From Amia ocellicauda (lineage: Eukaryota; Chordata; Actinopteri; Amiiformes; Amiidae): DNA of 64,000 nucleotides. Positions within the stretch are counted from its first letter, which is position 1. The number at the start of each line of letters is the position of its first letter. This document shows positions 49,601-61,693 of this stretch, in pieces. The position numbers and the translations under genes were made by a program. The stretch spans positions 19,499,501-19,563,500 of the forward strand of contig NC_089866.1 of the NCBI RefSeq assembly GCF_036373705.1. The letters run 5' to 3'. Below the pieces are notes generated by a model. That model made no database searches and had not been told where the DNA came from. It saw only the letters and a list, made by a program, of their open reading frames with translations.

Positions 49601-52600
49601 AACGATCAGACACACTGGGACGGAAGGAAGAGAGCAAATTCACTGGAACTTTCTTCAGTCAAGCAAACCATAGGCCTGCCGGTACAATGATTTCAGATAC
49701 CATTGAGGATACATGAAAATCAAGTTGAAAAAAAGTGACCAGCAAGTTCACTGAAATATATAATGATGTAAAACTGCACTTATTCATTTGCAAACCTTTT
49801 GATGAACTTCAGAACTTCAGAAAAACGGGAATGAGAATCGGTTGGGATTAACAGGTGAACAAGCATTCCTCTTCTAAGGATTGTTAGACAGTGTATCAGC
49901 TACGCAAGCGTCTTCCGTATTACAGCTTTTCCCAGTCCCTGAGCCACAGGAAGCCAATCTCGCCCACAACCCGGCACCGCTGAGACCCACAGTCAGTTTC
50001 CATTCAGAGAGGAGATAGTTTAAAGGCTAAGCACTGCACACGGGAGCCTGTGAGAATAAATCCTTTAGCCGGCACTTCATAGTCTTCAAAAAGAAAAGGA
50101 GTACAACAAAAGCATTTGGGGCAAGAAAAGAGTGAAATGAAACAAGTAAATTTTTCAAACAGCCATGGGGGGAAAGGGAGCAGGCCAGAAAAAAGAAAAA
50201 AGAGGTGGCGAGAGGGAGGGAATGGGAGAGTGGGCAATTTAAAGAACAAACCCAAACATATAGTAAGGGAAGATATTTTCACCCTAGACTTGCCTTGAAT
50301 TCATGTGTGACAATAAATAAATAATAATGTGCTGCATTATGTATGAGCGCACTGTTGAAATTGGTGATATTTTATGAAGTACAGACAAGCCATTATAGAG
50401 CATTGAATAAAACAATACTGTAAGGTTGTGAGGCAAAGGCTATGGTTCCTCTTATTATTATCCTATACCCAAAGGAAGATGCCCAGTATACGGTTAACTT
50501 TTTTTTGTTTTCCTTTTCTTTTTTCCTTTTTTTTCCTTCCCCCTTCTTCCTACTGCGGCAACATTGTAATAACTCTGCCTGCAGCTGCCAGCTGGTGCAG
50601 TGGTAATAATTTGTGGTGTGAAGAAGTTGATGTTTTTCATGTTTCATTACCTCGGTAAGCCTCCACACTTGAAGAAGAAACAGGGGCTGATTTAATTAAG
50701 CAAAAAATATTGTCCTTTCCTGTCAGCTTCCGACAGGGGGAAAAATAAATGAAAGTACATCCACGGCTTTCAAGGGAAAAATACATGGCTGTCTGGCTCT
50801 AAACAGTGTTTTCTATGTAATTGTTAGTTCAGGAGGAGATGACTGTGGGCTGTTTTCTTCAGCGTAGAAAAACAGTCTGGGCTTTGGGCTTGGAGGGCAG
50901 ACGAGGGAAGTGCCCCTTCAGAGAGAATGGAAAACGGGTCACATTTCTCTCTGGGTTTCAGTAAAAAAAAAAACAAGGTCAATACATCACCTTTTAATGA
51001 AATGCATATCCTTCCACAAACTGGATATTCGTATCTTTGTCTGGCTTGCCTAATCGGATCTATTTTTTTTTTTTTACCTCTTCTCACCATAATTGTAGCC
51101 GTTTCTCTATAGTTTGTGCAGCAGTGTTATTGCACATCCGCTGATATGAATTTGGTTATTAATTATGCATTGGATTGTCCCATTACCAAAGGCAGGGAAC
51201 AGTTAATAATACAATGCATCACTGTATGTAAAATTGAGTATTATAAATTCACTGGTAAAAGAAGTGCATTCTAAATAGAGCAGATCGAGTTATGCAGCTA
51301 ATGCCAGTTGCGCCAGGAAGCAGCAAAAGAGCAGCTCAAAATTAATTCAGTACATTGCAGAAGGGTCTGTTCAATCACTGAAATGCAACCAAAAACAACT
51401 ACATCCATTAAATTGTGCAGTAGAGCACGTGCCAAAGTAGAATTACAAGCGATGCTCTGATATCATTCTCACACATGAAAAGCCTATCGGTTCAGAGAGG
51501 GGTTGGAGGGGGAATGGGTTACAGACAAGAAAGAGGAGCTCCGAGGCTGCTGGCGAGAATTAGCAGCCTCTTATTGAGCTTCATGAGTATTTAATGTTAG
51601 TGAAAGGTCAGCCCATCAGCGGTGTCTCGGAGGGGGAAGGAATCTTTTTCAACACAGCGCCTTTTCAAAATGCCACCAGAATTTAGAGAGCGATAAAAGA
51701 TGATATGGCTTGAAGGTGGATGCTTTCTTTTGAAGACTCTTTCTTTCATTAAAAAAAGAATGGGCGTTATTAATTCACTTTGGGCCATTCATTGTTCCCT
51801 CCTTTGTTTCATGACAGTGTTCCTCTGGGGATGCGGGTCCCATTTTACATCAGAACAGACTTTCTCAGCTGTTATTCACAGACGCTTTTCCTTAAGAGTA
51901 CTGTGCTGCTTTAGAGAGGCTTCAGCCTTATTTTAACATCATGTAAGATCCTTGGTGCTTCCAAGCAAAAGTAGCAATGGATTGTTCTTTGAAAAAGCCA
52001 TGTATTTTAGTTGTTAAATGCATTCCCTGTACATTAAAAAAAGATTGAAAAAAATTCCTTTATCCACCACTTCAATTTCATGATTTAGTGTTTGATGCTA
52101 TGGATGATTAAAAATAAATCGAAACGAAGACCTATGGGAGAATAAAGCAACCGTAACAAATTCAGAAGTTACAGGTTTCAGTGAACCCCCGAAAGCAGTG
52201 AAAATGTACTTCCCAAATGGGACCAGCCTCCATCAGTTTGCAGCATGGCAAGTACGCTGGAGCTCGGAGTGGGCCCCAGTCGTCGTCTTAAAAAGTTGTG
52301 TAACGGTTCTTGCTTGGTAATTTGTCTTACTGAACCCGCTAGAAAGTCTAATGAGCGCAGAGATCTGTCCTGACAAGACACCCAGGGTATTCTGCCATGG
52401 CAACTGGGAGCCAGCAGGGCTGAATTATTCAATCGTATGTAAAGAATTGCAGACACTGCATGGAGAAATGCTTTATAAAAATAACTCGGCTGCAGCCCCC
52501 CGGCCCCAGCAGAGCAGGGATTGTGTGTGTTGGAAATCTCTTTAGTCCTAGAATATCCATCCCTACAATCACACTGTGTATTAAACACCTTATAATTTAA

Positions 52601-55600
52601 ACTACAACTGGGAGCAAGTAAAAAATGCCCTGAAATTCACCCCAATTTATTTTAGGAAACCCGAGAGCAATATGAAAACATTTTGTGCGGAGACAACGGT
52701 GATGCTGCTTCATGTGACGCCGGGCTATCAGGGTTGGGTTCGGACATTTTTTAGCCAACACTGTGCAAATTATCCAGTGAGTGAGCTTTTCCTGGAATCC
52801 AAGGCAGCACAAAAATTGCATTTATTTTCATCGTTATCTGATGATGGATCAGTCTCAGTTGTTTGTATTAGAGTTGTTATTGAATAAGGTTCCTGTGAAA
52901 GCCAACATCTGAGGAAACATTTGTTTCCAATACATTTTTTTCTCTCTACTGTACCTCTTAATATAAAAATCTCCATATGGCCTCTCCTTTAATTACCTTT
53001 GGTTGTAATGGGATTTTGCACTTAATGTACCACAGTGAACTGTATGTTGAAATTGCGCTATTAATTTTAACTGTAACGGGAAATGTTTTTTTCTTCTCTT
53101 CTTCCTTTCTTGCCCACCCATTGTGAAGAGCCATCAAACGGCAGCAAATATTGTTTTACTGCTAATGAGTTTACACTCACTCATTTTCATTTTTTTAAAG
53201 ATCGATCTCAGAGTCCCCATATAAATGAAAGTAGAGTGTTTGAGTCTTTATTGACACATAACATGAAGCAGGAATTCCTGGTATGCTTTATTGAAGATCT
53301 CTCACAGAACCACCATTGCTGTGTGATTCACTAATTGCAAGAGATCTTTACAATATAAGGGCTTGCCATGTAGGCGGTACGGTGGTCAAACAATGGGCAT
53401 GGCAACAGGCTTCCAGCTCTGCATCTGCCTTTGGCTCACAGTGAGCAAATCACAGAATCTTCTGTAATCTTCCTTCAGACTTGAGACATTGGTAAACCAG
53501 ACCTACTGGAAGTCCTAATCCAATACTAATGTAATGGAATCCCACCATCAAATACTGGAAATGTAATTTGAGATCTGCAGGTGAGTTGAGATATATTTAT
53601 TAATAGAAACATATCAATCGTAATAGGATTTCTCACTGGTACCACAGCAGCTGCTGCGTGTGAACAGCAGGAAGAGGTAGCTCCCGTAAGATGGAGCTGC
53701 AGTTCGCGAATGGCTTCAGGTTGCGGGGAATCGCTCGAGTGTGAGAAGAGAGACACGCAGCTGCAGCCGCCCGTGCAATGGTGTCACGCAGACCTGTCCT
53801 GTTCTGACATGCCTGGGTGCCGGGCTGTCCGTGGTCTTTTTAAACAGATTAAGCCAGACTGGAGGTGATTGCTGAAGAGCACATTTGGCCCGGCTTGAAC
53901 TCCGAGCAGTTGTTCTGCCAGTGCTGAAGCTGCTTAGAGTTTAGAGACTTAAACGCACAGATTCCATCAAACCCATTCCCATTTCTCTCATGCGATAACA
54001 AGCCACCAAGTCAGGGATCGTTCTGGCCTGTGTTCAGCAAGCTACAACTGGTTTCTTATCTCAGTTGAATCCTAGTGGAGTGGTTTTTACCTGAACTAAG
54101 AAGAAGGAGTTCCCTGTTAATTTATTTTTACTGTATACATAAAAATGCATGTATTTTAAAAATGCTGGATGTTTAGCAGCTGTGATATTTTGCCTACATT
54201 TTCATTGAGATTACTTATTTAAAATATTCTGTGAGCTTTTTGAGATTGTAGACCTCATCTGATTAATAATTGCAAGCCATATGTTGTCTAAAAACAACAT
54301 GCTCATGTCTGGCAGAGATGCTTTGTAAACTGTCAGCAAGCATGGCAAACTGTACACAGGCCTCGGGCCTCATCAACTCAACATCTGCATCGCGAGAGAA
54401 TATTTAACACGTTTTGAGGCTGAAGGCTCATGCACGTCCACATTCATTTTGAACTCACAGTCTGCCTGGGTGACTGCAAGAACACTAGTTATGACAAGGC
54501 ATGTTTGCAGGGTGAAAAAGACAGGGGAAGAACTTTTCACGCATGCTTGACAGGTTTTTACTTTCAATTAATTTAGTAAGCTTTTCACTGATCAACTGGG
54601 TTAGTTCCTGTAAATTATAATCAGAGACGTGACCGGAAAATTAAAGATGTTGATTTTTAACACCGACTGAACTGCACGGCAAAGCCAGGATATGGAGGGG
54701 GCTGCTATCTCTAGGCATTTATCCTTTTGCTTCAGGGTAAGTGTGCAGGGAACCTGGAATTGAAAGCAATAGCAAGGAATGCGTTTTCTCAAGAACTAGT
54801 GAGAATATTGATTTAGCAGCTATTACTGAAAAAACTGTTCCTAAACTTGGACATTTCCAACCCTTACTTTAAAAATAAATAAATCTGTAAAGTGGAACAT
54901 TTTGGTTTAAGCTTCAAATAAATATGTGAGGGCAAAACTGCACTGTGAGTAAGGATTAGAGTCACAAGACTAGTTTTGGCAATGTGGGAGCTGACCCTAC
55001 ATTTTCTTACAGACACAGGCCATCAGAGCGTTTTACAATCACCTGCCCCATGTTTCTTGCAATCAGTTGACCATTGCCATTTGGAAAAAAGGGATGTGGC
55101 GATTTTTATATTGCATAACACAATTATATAAGGAGTGCAGCGTTTCTCTTGGTATATTTCATATTTTACTACTGTGTGTCACTGGCTGAGTCATCCCCCA
55201 GAGTTCAATGGAGTGCCATGCAACATTCGCGTCAGGGAGGGCTGCCTATTCACTAAGGCTGCTAACAAGCCTGTATGATAGGTCAGGGCTAAAGCATCTA
55301 ACGCCCCTCCTTAACTTAATAAGCCACAGTGGCAGGTTTTCAATTTCCTGCTCTCTAACTGAAGCATCTGACTGTTCTCAGGCCAAACGTACCACTTGTC
55401 AAAAATGATATAAATAATGTAAGCCCCCCTCGTGTTTGGTTGCAGCTATTTATACATCCCGTTGAGACGGCTGTGGAGGCTGCTGCTCAGGGAATCTGAG
55501 CTGTAGGCGGCTAAGTGGGCACACTAGAGAAGAAAGTTTAGAGGAAGCCATCTGAAATGTAATTGTCTCAGTTTAAATGAACAGGCTGTCAAAGTTATCA

Positions 55601-57205
55601 CTGTGCCCACACACTTGCAATAACGTTATTCAAAAAATGTATTTTTATCTGCTGAATGAGCTTCAAAAAACCACACACACACATTATTATATAATACTTT
55701 TCACATTACTGCATTCTCATTATCTTTTTATTTCATTGAAATGATGTATTTTTACCGTGAAACCATGGTATCTTGTCACCACCAGGGCAATAGATCAGAT
55801 TATGATGTATCAAAAGTATACGCTATATATACACCTAAATAGCAGGCAATGAAAAACGCCAAAATATTGGTTTAAATGACTGACTATCATACCTGTATAT
55901 TGAATTTAAATAGGGAATAAACCTTAATGTGTTTGAATGTGCTGTTTCATTATATTAATTAGTATATAGAGTTTGGTGTAATATATGTATATATTATTCC
56001 AAAACTTTAGTAACATACTCTGCTTTGAGGGATTATTTTTGGAAAAGGAAAAAATCATTGAAACCCAAAGCAATTTCAGATTTCAAAGACAGCTAACATG
56101 CTTGTAGGAAAATGGATTTTGTTGTTCGCATGACAAGCTTTTTTATTTCATGTCAGGTTGACAACAATGCCAATAGCATCTTTACATGAAAGGAACTACT
56201 TATCCCACACAGTTCGCAGCTTATCTGGAACAACAATGCCTTTGCACTTAACTCAGACTTCAAATCAGTGTATTTTCAGTGGCAGCCTATCATTGACGCT
56301 GACAGGGGAATTACCAAAGCAAGGACAAAAGCTTGTCCTGGGTTAATGCAATTTTCCTGTTGGAATATTGAAACTGTAATATGTTGATCGTATTAATAAT
56401 ATTATTATTGTTGGTGTTATGTTTATTGCTTTGTCTCCTATACCCAATCCTGTGCAAATACGACATTATCCTATGTTAGTGCCTTCCCGCCTCAGTCCTC
56501 AGTGTTGCTGTGTGGAGCTTGCATGGCAACAGCAATCACCCTAAATCAGACAAGAATGATGAGATTCAGAGACCAGCTACTTTGGCACCAGACCAAAGCC
56601 CTGTTGGCAATTAGTATTGTCTGCAGCGAGAAAGAAGAAAGAAGAATTAGGCCACAGTGGCTCTCTGAATAATTTGCACTCTGTCAAGTAACAGCTTCAG
56701 TGGAAACTGCGGCACGTTCCTCCAAGACATCTGAACTTTGACCAGCTTGTCACTTATCTACATCCCTTTCAACTTCACAAAAGCCCTTGAGAACATGTAA
56801 ATGAACACTGTAGCCACTGTAGGAGACCGGGCATTATGAAATTGCTGGAGCCAGTGCAAATAATCCAAACTGGCTTGTTATTTGTACATAATGGCTGACT
56901 TTGTACTATCAGTCCTTTGACTATTGTTATTCAGCTAGCAGGAGCTGAACTGAACCAATAACGTATTCAGACTTGACTGCTTTATAGACAGGACAAATAT
57001 CTATAAACAAACAAGAACCTAAATATAATTGCATTCCAAATATAGAAACTCCCAAGCTCAAAATATGCATATTCATGTCTCTTTCAAGAGGAATCTGTGT
57101 GTGTGCGTACTGTTTACCCTCAACAAATGTGTACAAAATCCTTTGCACTGCATTGCTTATGAGATTGTAGCATTGAAAACTGTGGGGACTCATATTGTGG
57201 TTGTT
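49601..57205. other. Gene desert, right part; no gene recognised
   Basis: Unique AT-rich sequence with poly(T)/poly(A) tracts (e.g. 50496-50532, 51062-51076). Several blocks, such as 51120-51440, have TTAATTA/TAATTATGC-type motifs. The 136-codon minus-strand frame at 52178-52588 has no recognisable domain or splice context and I do not call it. Confidence 0.5.
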
Positions 57206-57209
57206 TTCA

Positions 57210-57330
57210 GATGGCAGCAGTGTGGATTAGTGGTCAGGACTCTGGACTCTGGACTAGAGGGTTGTGGGTTCAGCTACCTGTATAAATGGGTAATCTTTTG
57301 TAAAATGTTATATATTGTGACACTTCTAGT
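57210..57330 (+). repeat. tRNA-derived SINE fragment
   Basis: GCAGTGTGGATTAGTGGTCA begins a pol III box A-like part (TAGTGGTCAGGACTC) and GTGGGTTCAGC gives a box B-like part, then TATAAATGGGTAAT follows directly. I recognise this as a SINE abundant in sturgeons and other early-branching ray-finned fish. The middle of the usual consensus is missing here, so the copy is internally deleted. It is not a functional tRNA gene: no cloverleaf with an anticodon arm can be drawn. Confidence 0.7.
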
Positions 57331-59832
57331 CATGTATTTGTTAATCCAGATGCTGTACTCTACCTCAATGACAAATGGATAACTAATGTGTTTAGCTACT
57401 GATGCCAAATGAGAAGTCATTTGTCAGTATCTAAAATAATAATGATCATACAGTGAGTTGGTTAATTACAGCCTGTGAAGCAAATTATAATGTGGCTGTG
57501 CTCTGTAATGCTATTATGGATGGGTAAAGAACAGAGGAACTATAAATTAAGTTAAGAAAATAGCTACTTAAAATGTGCAGATGCTAATGCGGAAATAATA
57601 CGTAAATAATTTATGCTCTGGTCCACATTGTATTCTTGATGTTCTGTTTAGTCGTTCAGTAAAACTGCCAGAGGTTCAGCTGACAGAGTTTTGTCTTTTA
57701 ATAACTGATGGATATACCCAGCCAAGGGGTGCTGTACAGCAGGAGCTAAACACACTGCCTCCCAAAGTCAGAAGTTAATGTTGTGCAGTCCTTCCTCTCT
57801 CCCGCTTACCTCAGTAAGCCACCTCTGTCTGTTATTACATTTGCTGGCTGTGTAGCAGACTCGCTGGCAGCCCTTCACCTAATGACGGGGGATTTTTATA
57901 AGCCGCTTAAGCTGCACGTTGAAAAGGCAATACGAAGACATTTCATAATCTCCTGAAAGATATTTGTTTCAAGAGGGTCGGATACAAGCAGTATTATACC
58001 CAAACACCCACTTTGTTGTCAATTCTCTTCATTCACATCTACCCATTTTATAGTAACGTGCTGGTTTTGTTTTAATTCAATCTTTGTTTTATTTGGAAGT
58101 ATTTAACACTTTGGGTAGAGGTATATGCCAGTACAAATGTTGATCTCTTCATAACAATACTCCTTTGCTTACGTTAATGTCTAATGCCCTGTTTTCCACT
58201 TACATCATGAGTGGAATATGCATGGCATTCCCATCAGAATTACAGGTTTCACATCGCTGTGACCGGAAGTGCTGCCTTTGTGTAAGACAGGCGGGTGGTA
58301 GGGTTCAGAGGTAAAATATAAGGTGAATCACTGTGTTGAACACTTCTATATGTGGCCTTGTGTAACTATAAAACCCACAATGGGAGAATAGCTTTCAAAA
58401 TCAAGCTGCATTCTTCTTGCGGAAGACGGATGAGCTCTGAAACCTTTGACTAGAGGTCTCGTTTTGATCAAAGTCTGTGAGCCTCACGGACACTCCAAGT
58501 TTCAATTAATGGTGTTTATTAGGAAATGTCAGTGTGTCTTATCTCTTGGATTACCACTCTCCCAACAGACAGTTCACTATGTGTTCACTCTAAGCAACAA
58601 GCACTCTTTTTTCAGATTGCAGATGCATTACTTATTAAAATGCATAAGCTTTTACAGAACATAATTTGTGTTAGATCATAATGTGGTTTCTTCTAATAAA
58701 TATTTGCACTGAAATTGATTTTTTCCACCTCTTTTTTCTTACAATAAAGTGTGCACCTCTCTATTTTCACACGTTAGCAAATATAACATTGAAACCAATT
58801 AGCATATTTTGTGTAACTAAAGCATGTGGCATTTACTGAGCAGCAGAAAGCGCAGCAGACGTGCTATATAGAAGTCTTCACAAAATCTAAATTAAAAAAA
58901 AGTGTATTTATAGGACCGTGAAAGCTTCAAGGGCACCGTCTTTCCCATTTATTTCTTGCTGGATAAGTGTAAAGGAAGTATAAATTACTTGAACATTTCA
59001 AAGACTTCAGTTGAACCCATTTTTTTTTTTTTCCTCAGAGGTATCAAAAAAATAAGAGAAATAAAAAAATAGATGAGGCAACCATATAGATGGAGATTTG
59101 GCTTTGTGAGACCGTGACAAGGAATTTTAATTATCCGTCTATTGCAGGAGGACACACTTTCTTTTCAATCAGTTCAAGGCTACGAAAACAAGTGAAATTA
59201 CTGAGGCCTGTCTGACAAGAAAAAAGGATCTACCACAAGTTGTTCCACGGAATGAATTCCCTTTGGCTTCAGCAGGCTCCTGTTAGAGACGTTACTCTTC
59301 ACTCTTGCGGGTGGCAGCTGCTGTGCAGAGAAAATAAAACGGCGTGATGCTGATGTTTCTCTTGCTAATATGAGCCAGGACTGAGCAATAACTTTTCATC
59401 ATGCTTCATTAAAGGAAGGGACTGGTTATAGTTTTCCAACTGTCTCGTGGTCATCGGTTTGTGTCAAGATGGAATAAACCCTGACAGACGGGGAGCATGG
59501 GAGATTTGTTCCCGGCCCAGCTAGTAATAAGCAATCCTAGGGTCAAGTACTGTGTGAGCTAATGCAATTATTCTGCCGAGGAACCTTGACATTGGCCCTT
59601 TGAGATAACCAGCACATCTGTGTACATCGGTTCTTTATTCCTTCACAGTTTAAAACAATTAGTCTTTCAGAAGAGCCCCTCCCAGTAATTTTCCCTTTTT
59701 TCAATATTATCCTTGAATTCCAAATATTATAAAACAGTTGCCTTACAGAATATGTATTTTTTGTGAAAACTCCAGGCTAAGATGAAAGTGATGATCTCAT
59801 CCTCGGCATTAATTCATGTATTTATTTTTACA
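57331..59832. other. Gene desert segment; no gene recognised
   Basis: AT-rich unique sequence with a T tract at 59021-59032. I see nothing coding and no complete repeat. Confidence 0.5.
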
Positions 59833-60181
59833 GGAAATTAGGTAACCCTTTACAATATCTTTCAGTAGTTTCGGTTTATTAACAGTTTATTAACATAGTA
59901 ACTACACAGTAACAACATCTTAAGAACAGTGTAATTATGCATGTACTTAAAGTGTAAAAATGATGAACGGTATATAAGTACACATTTGTCTGGTAAGGAT
60001 GCCTTTTGAGCTATACCGGGCAGGCATGGCCCACTTTGTACAAATTAAATATATGTTAATAATGCATAATTACACTATTCTTATTAGTAACTAAGGTGTA
60101 GTTACTGAGTACCTACTATATTAATAAACTGTTAATAAACTGTAACAAGAGAGACCTATTGTAAAGTGTTATCGGAAATTA
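59833..60181. mobile_element. Non-autonomous inverted-repeat transposon (MITE), hAT-like, 333 bp
   Basis: The body runs 59841-60173 and begins GGTAACCCTTTACAATA; its end, read in reverse complement, begins GATAACACTTTACAATA. The inverted similarity continues inward for over 100 bases (shared TTTATTAACAGTTTATTAA, GTAACTACAC, GTGTAATTATGCAT). The 8-mer GGAAATTA flanks both sides (59833-59840 and 60174-60181), an 8-bp target duplication typical of hAT elements. There is no coding capacity; movement would need a transposase from elsewhere. Confidence 0.85.
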
Positions 60182-60317
60182 TTTAATGAAAATGTCTAGG
60201 TATGTCGAGGTTTAATGGTGTGCATTGACATAATATGATGGACTACTGGTTACTAAGTATATCTGTATGCGGCTGTGAAGAAGCACACACGAGAAGTCTG
60301 TTTAATACTTATTTAAA

Positions 60318-60341
60318 CGCATATATATATATATATATATG
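60318..60341. repeat. (AT)n microsatellite
   Basis: About 11 AT units. Confidence 0.95.
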
Positions 60342-60759
60342 TGGATGATCAGTCACAGAACTATTCAAGTCGTACACGATGCCTTTGCATAGTGGTTTGG
60401 AAGTTTTCAGAGCCAACAGCTTTAGATTTATGATGAGTCACCGCTTAGGTCTCTGCGAGTCGAACACGACACGCTTGAAGCCAATTAAAGATGGCCTAAG
60501 ACGCGCAGTGGAGCTTGCAAGCCGCCCATCAACCTGCTTCAATGCGGGACGTCATTGGCAGATCAACACAAGCAGTAATCCCTCAGGGCACAGAAACAAA
60601 AAGATCAAACTCGGAGAACAGAATGGGCACAGAAGCAAACAAACACATGGGGCACTCAGACTGTCTGTGCTGGCAGCTTGACTGTGCGCGCAGGATGCAT
60701 GAAATACCCATTGATTCATTCACTTAGTCACCTCATGAGCTTAGAGCTGATCACGGATA

Positions 60760-61080
60760 AAGCTTGTTAATGTAAAGATTAAACACAAAAGCATGTTTGC
60801 CCATCTGTGATTATGACTGGGGGCCCATCGCCAGCTCTAATCCTCCAGTGAGTCAGTGTGCGCTGCAGCGAGCCTGTGCTTCTGTAGGTAGCCGTAATGC
60901 CAGTGGCTGGCAAAGCAAATTGCAGAGGAATTTAGGGGGATAGGCTGGGAAGTATTGGATAATCGACTCAGCAGAGGTTTAATTGCAATAATCAAAGCCC
61001 TCAAGCCTAGCAGAGGTCCATTGTGAAGTGAAAAGGTTTGTCACATGTGCCTATTTATAGAACGAGCCTCTGGAAATTAA
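60760..61080. promoter_or_regulatory. Candidate conserved enhancer-like element
   Basis: Unique, compositionally balanced block with TCTAATCCTCC (OTX/PITX type), GTGAGTCAGTGTGC (MAF/AP-1 type), TTTAATTGCAATAATC, ATCAAAG (TCF/LEF type) and CCATTGTG (SOX type) within 300 bases. No repeat signature and no open frame of note. Function is inference. Confidence 0.3.
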
Positions 61081-61539
61081 ACTCTGCATCTGTGAATGTG
61101 TGTGCCAAAGGAACAGCCCTTCACCAGCCAGTGCAGTAACACTTATTAGAGTTCAGTTCTCATCATTAGAATCAGATTGGTATCTTTTTTCGCCTGTGTG
61201 CATGTGTGTGTGCATGTGTACTTTCTAATGTATTCTGCATTCTGATATTTCACATGTAGCTCTGTGCACATATAAATATATCTGACTTTCATGTTTATTT
61301 TTAGGAGGCAGCTTACCTCGTACATGCCATATTTCCCAGTGAACCAGGTATAATATTGCTGTTCCTCACCAATCTTTGATATGCTTATTTTTTTCTCATG
61401 ATATTGAAAATAGTAAAGCCAGCTTACATTATATGCTCCATTTTCCCTCATTAAAGAAGAACTGAAGTCAAACTTTTTGGATTTGCTATTGTAAAAGAAT
61501 GCGAGAACGGGGCCAGCAGAACATTACTTCTAGAACATT

Positions 61540-61693
61540 AGAAAGAACATAAGAAAGTTTACAAACGAGAGGAGGCCATTCGACCCATCGTGCTCATTTG
61601 GTGTTCATTAATATCTAAGTGATCCAGGGATCCTATCCAGTCTATTTCTAAAGCCATGGAAGAGGGTGGGACTTCTAAAAAAAAAAAAAAAAA
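61540..61693 (+). repeat. LINE/SINE-like repeat fragment ending in poly(A)
   Basis: AGAACATAAGAAAGTTTACA then ACGAGAGGAGGCCATTCGACCCATCGTGCTC is a string I know from dispersed repeats of several non-teleost and basal teleost fishes, probably a LINE 3' region. It runs to about 61660 and closes with a 17-base A tract at 61677-61693. The family name is uncertain. Confidence 0.65.

Noticed and set aside
52178..52588. 136-codon minus-strand frame in the desert
   Set aside because: No known domain, no promoter, splice or poly(A) context; length is within chance for 40 kb of sequence.
57213..57285. tRNA gene
   Set aside because: Box A- and box B-like strings occur, but there is no cloverleaf or anticodon arm, and the continuation matches a SINE.
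60379..60681. 100-codon plus-strand frame
   Set aside because: No family resemblance and no gene context; likely chance.
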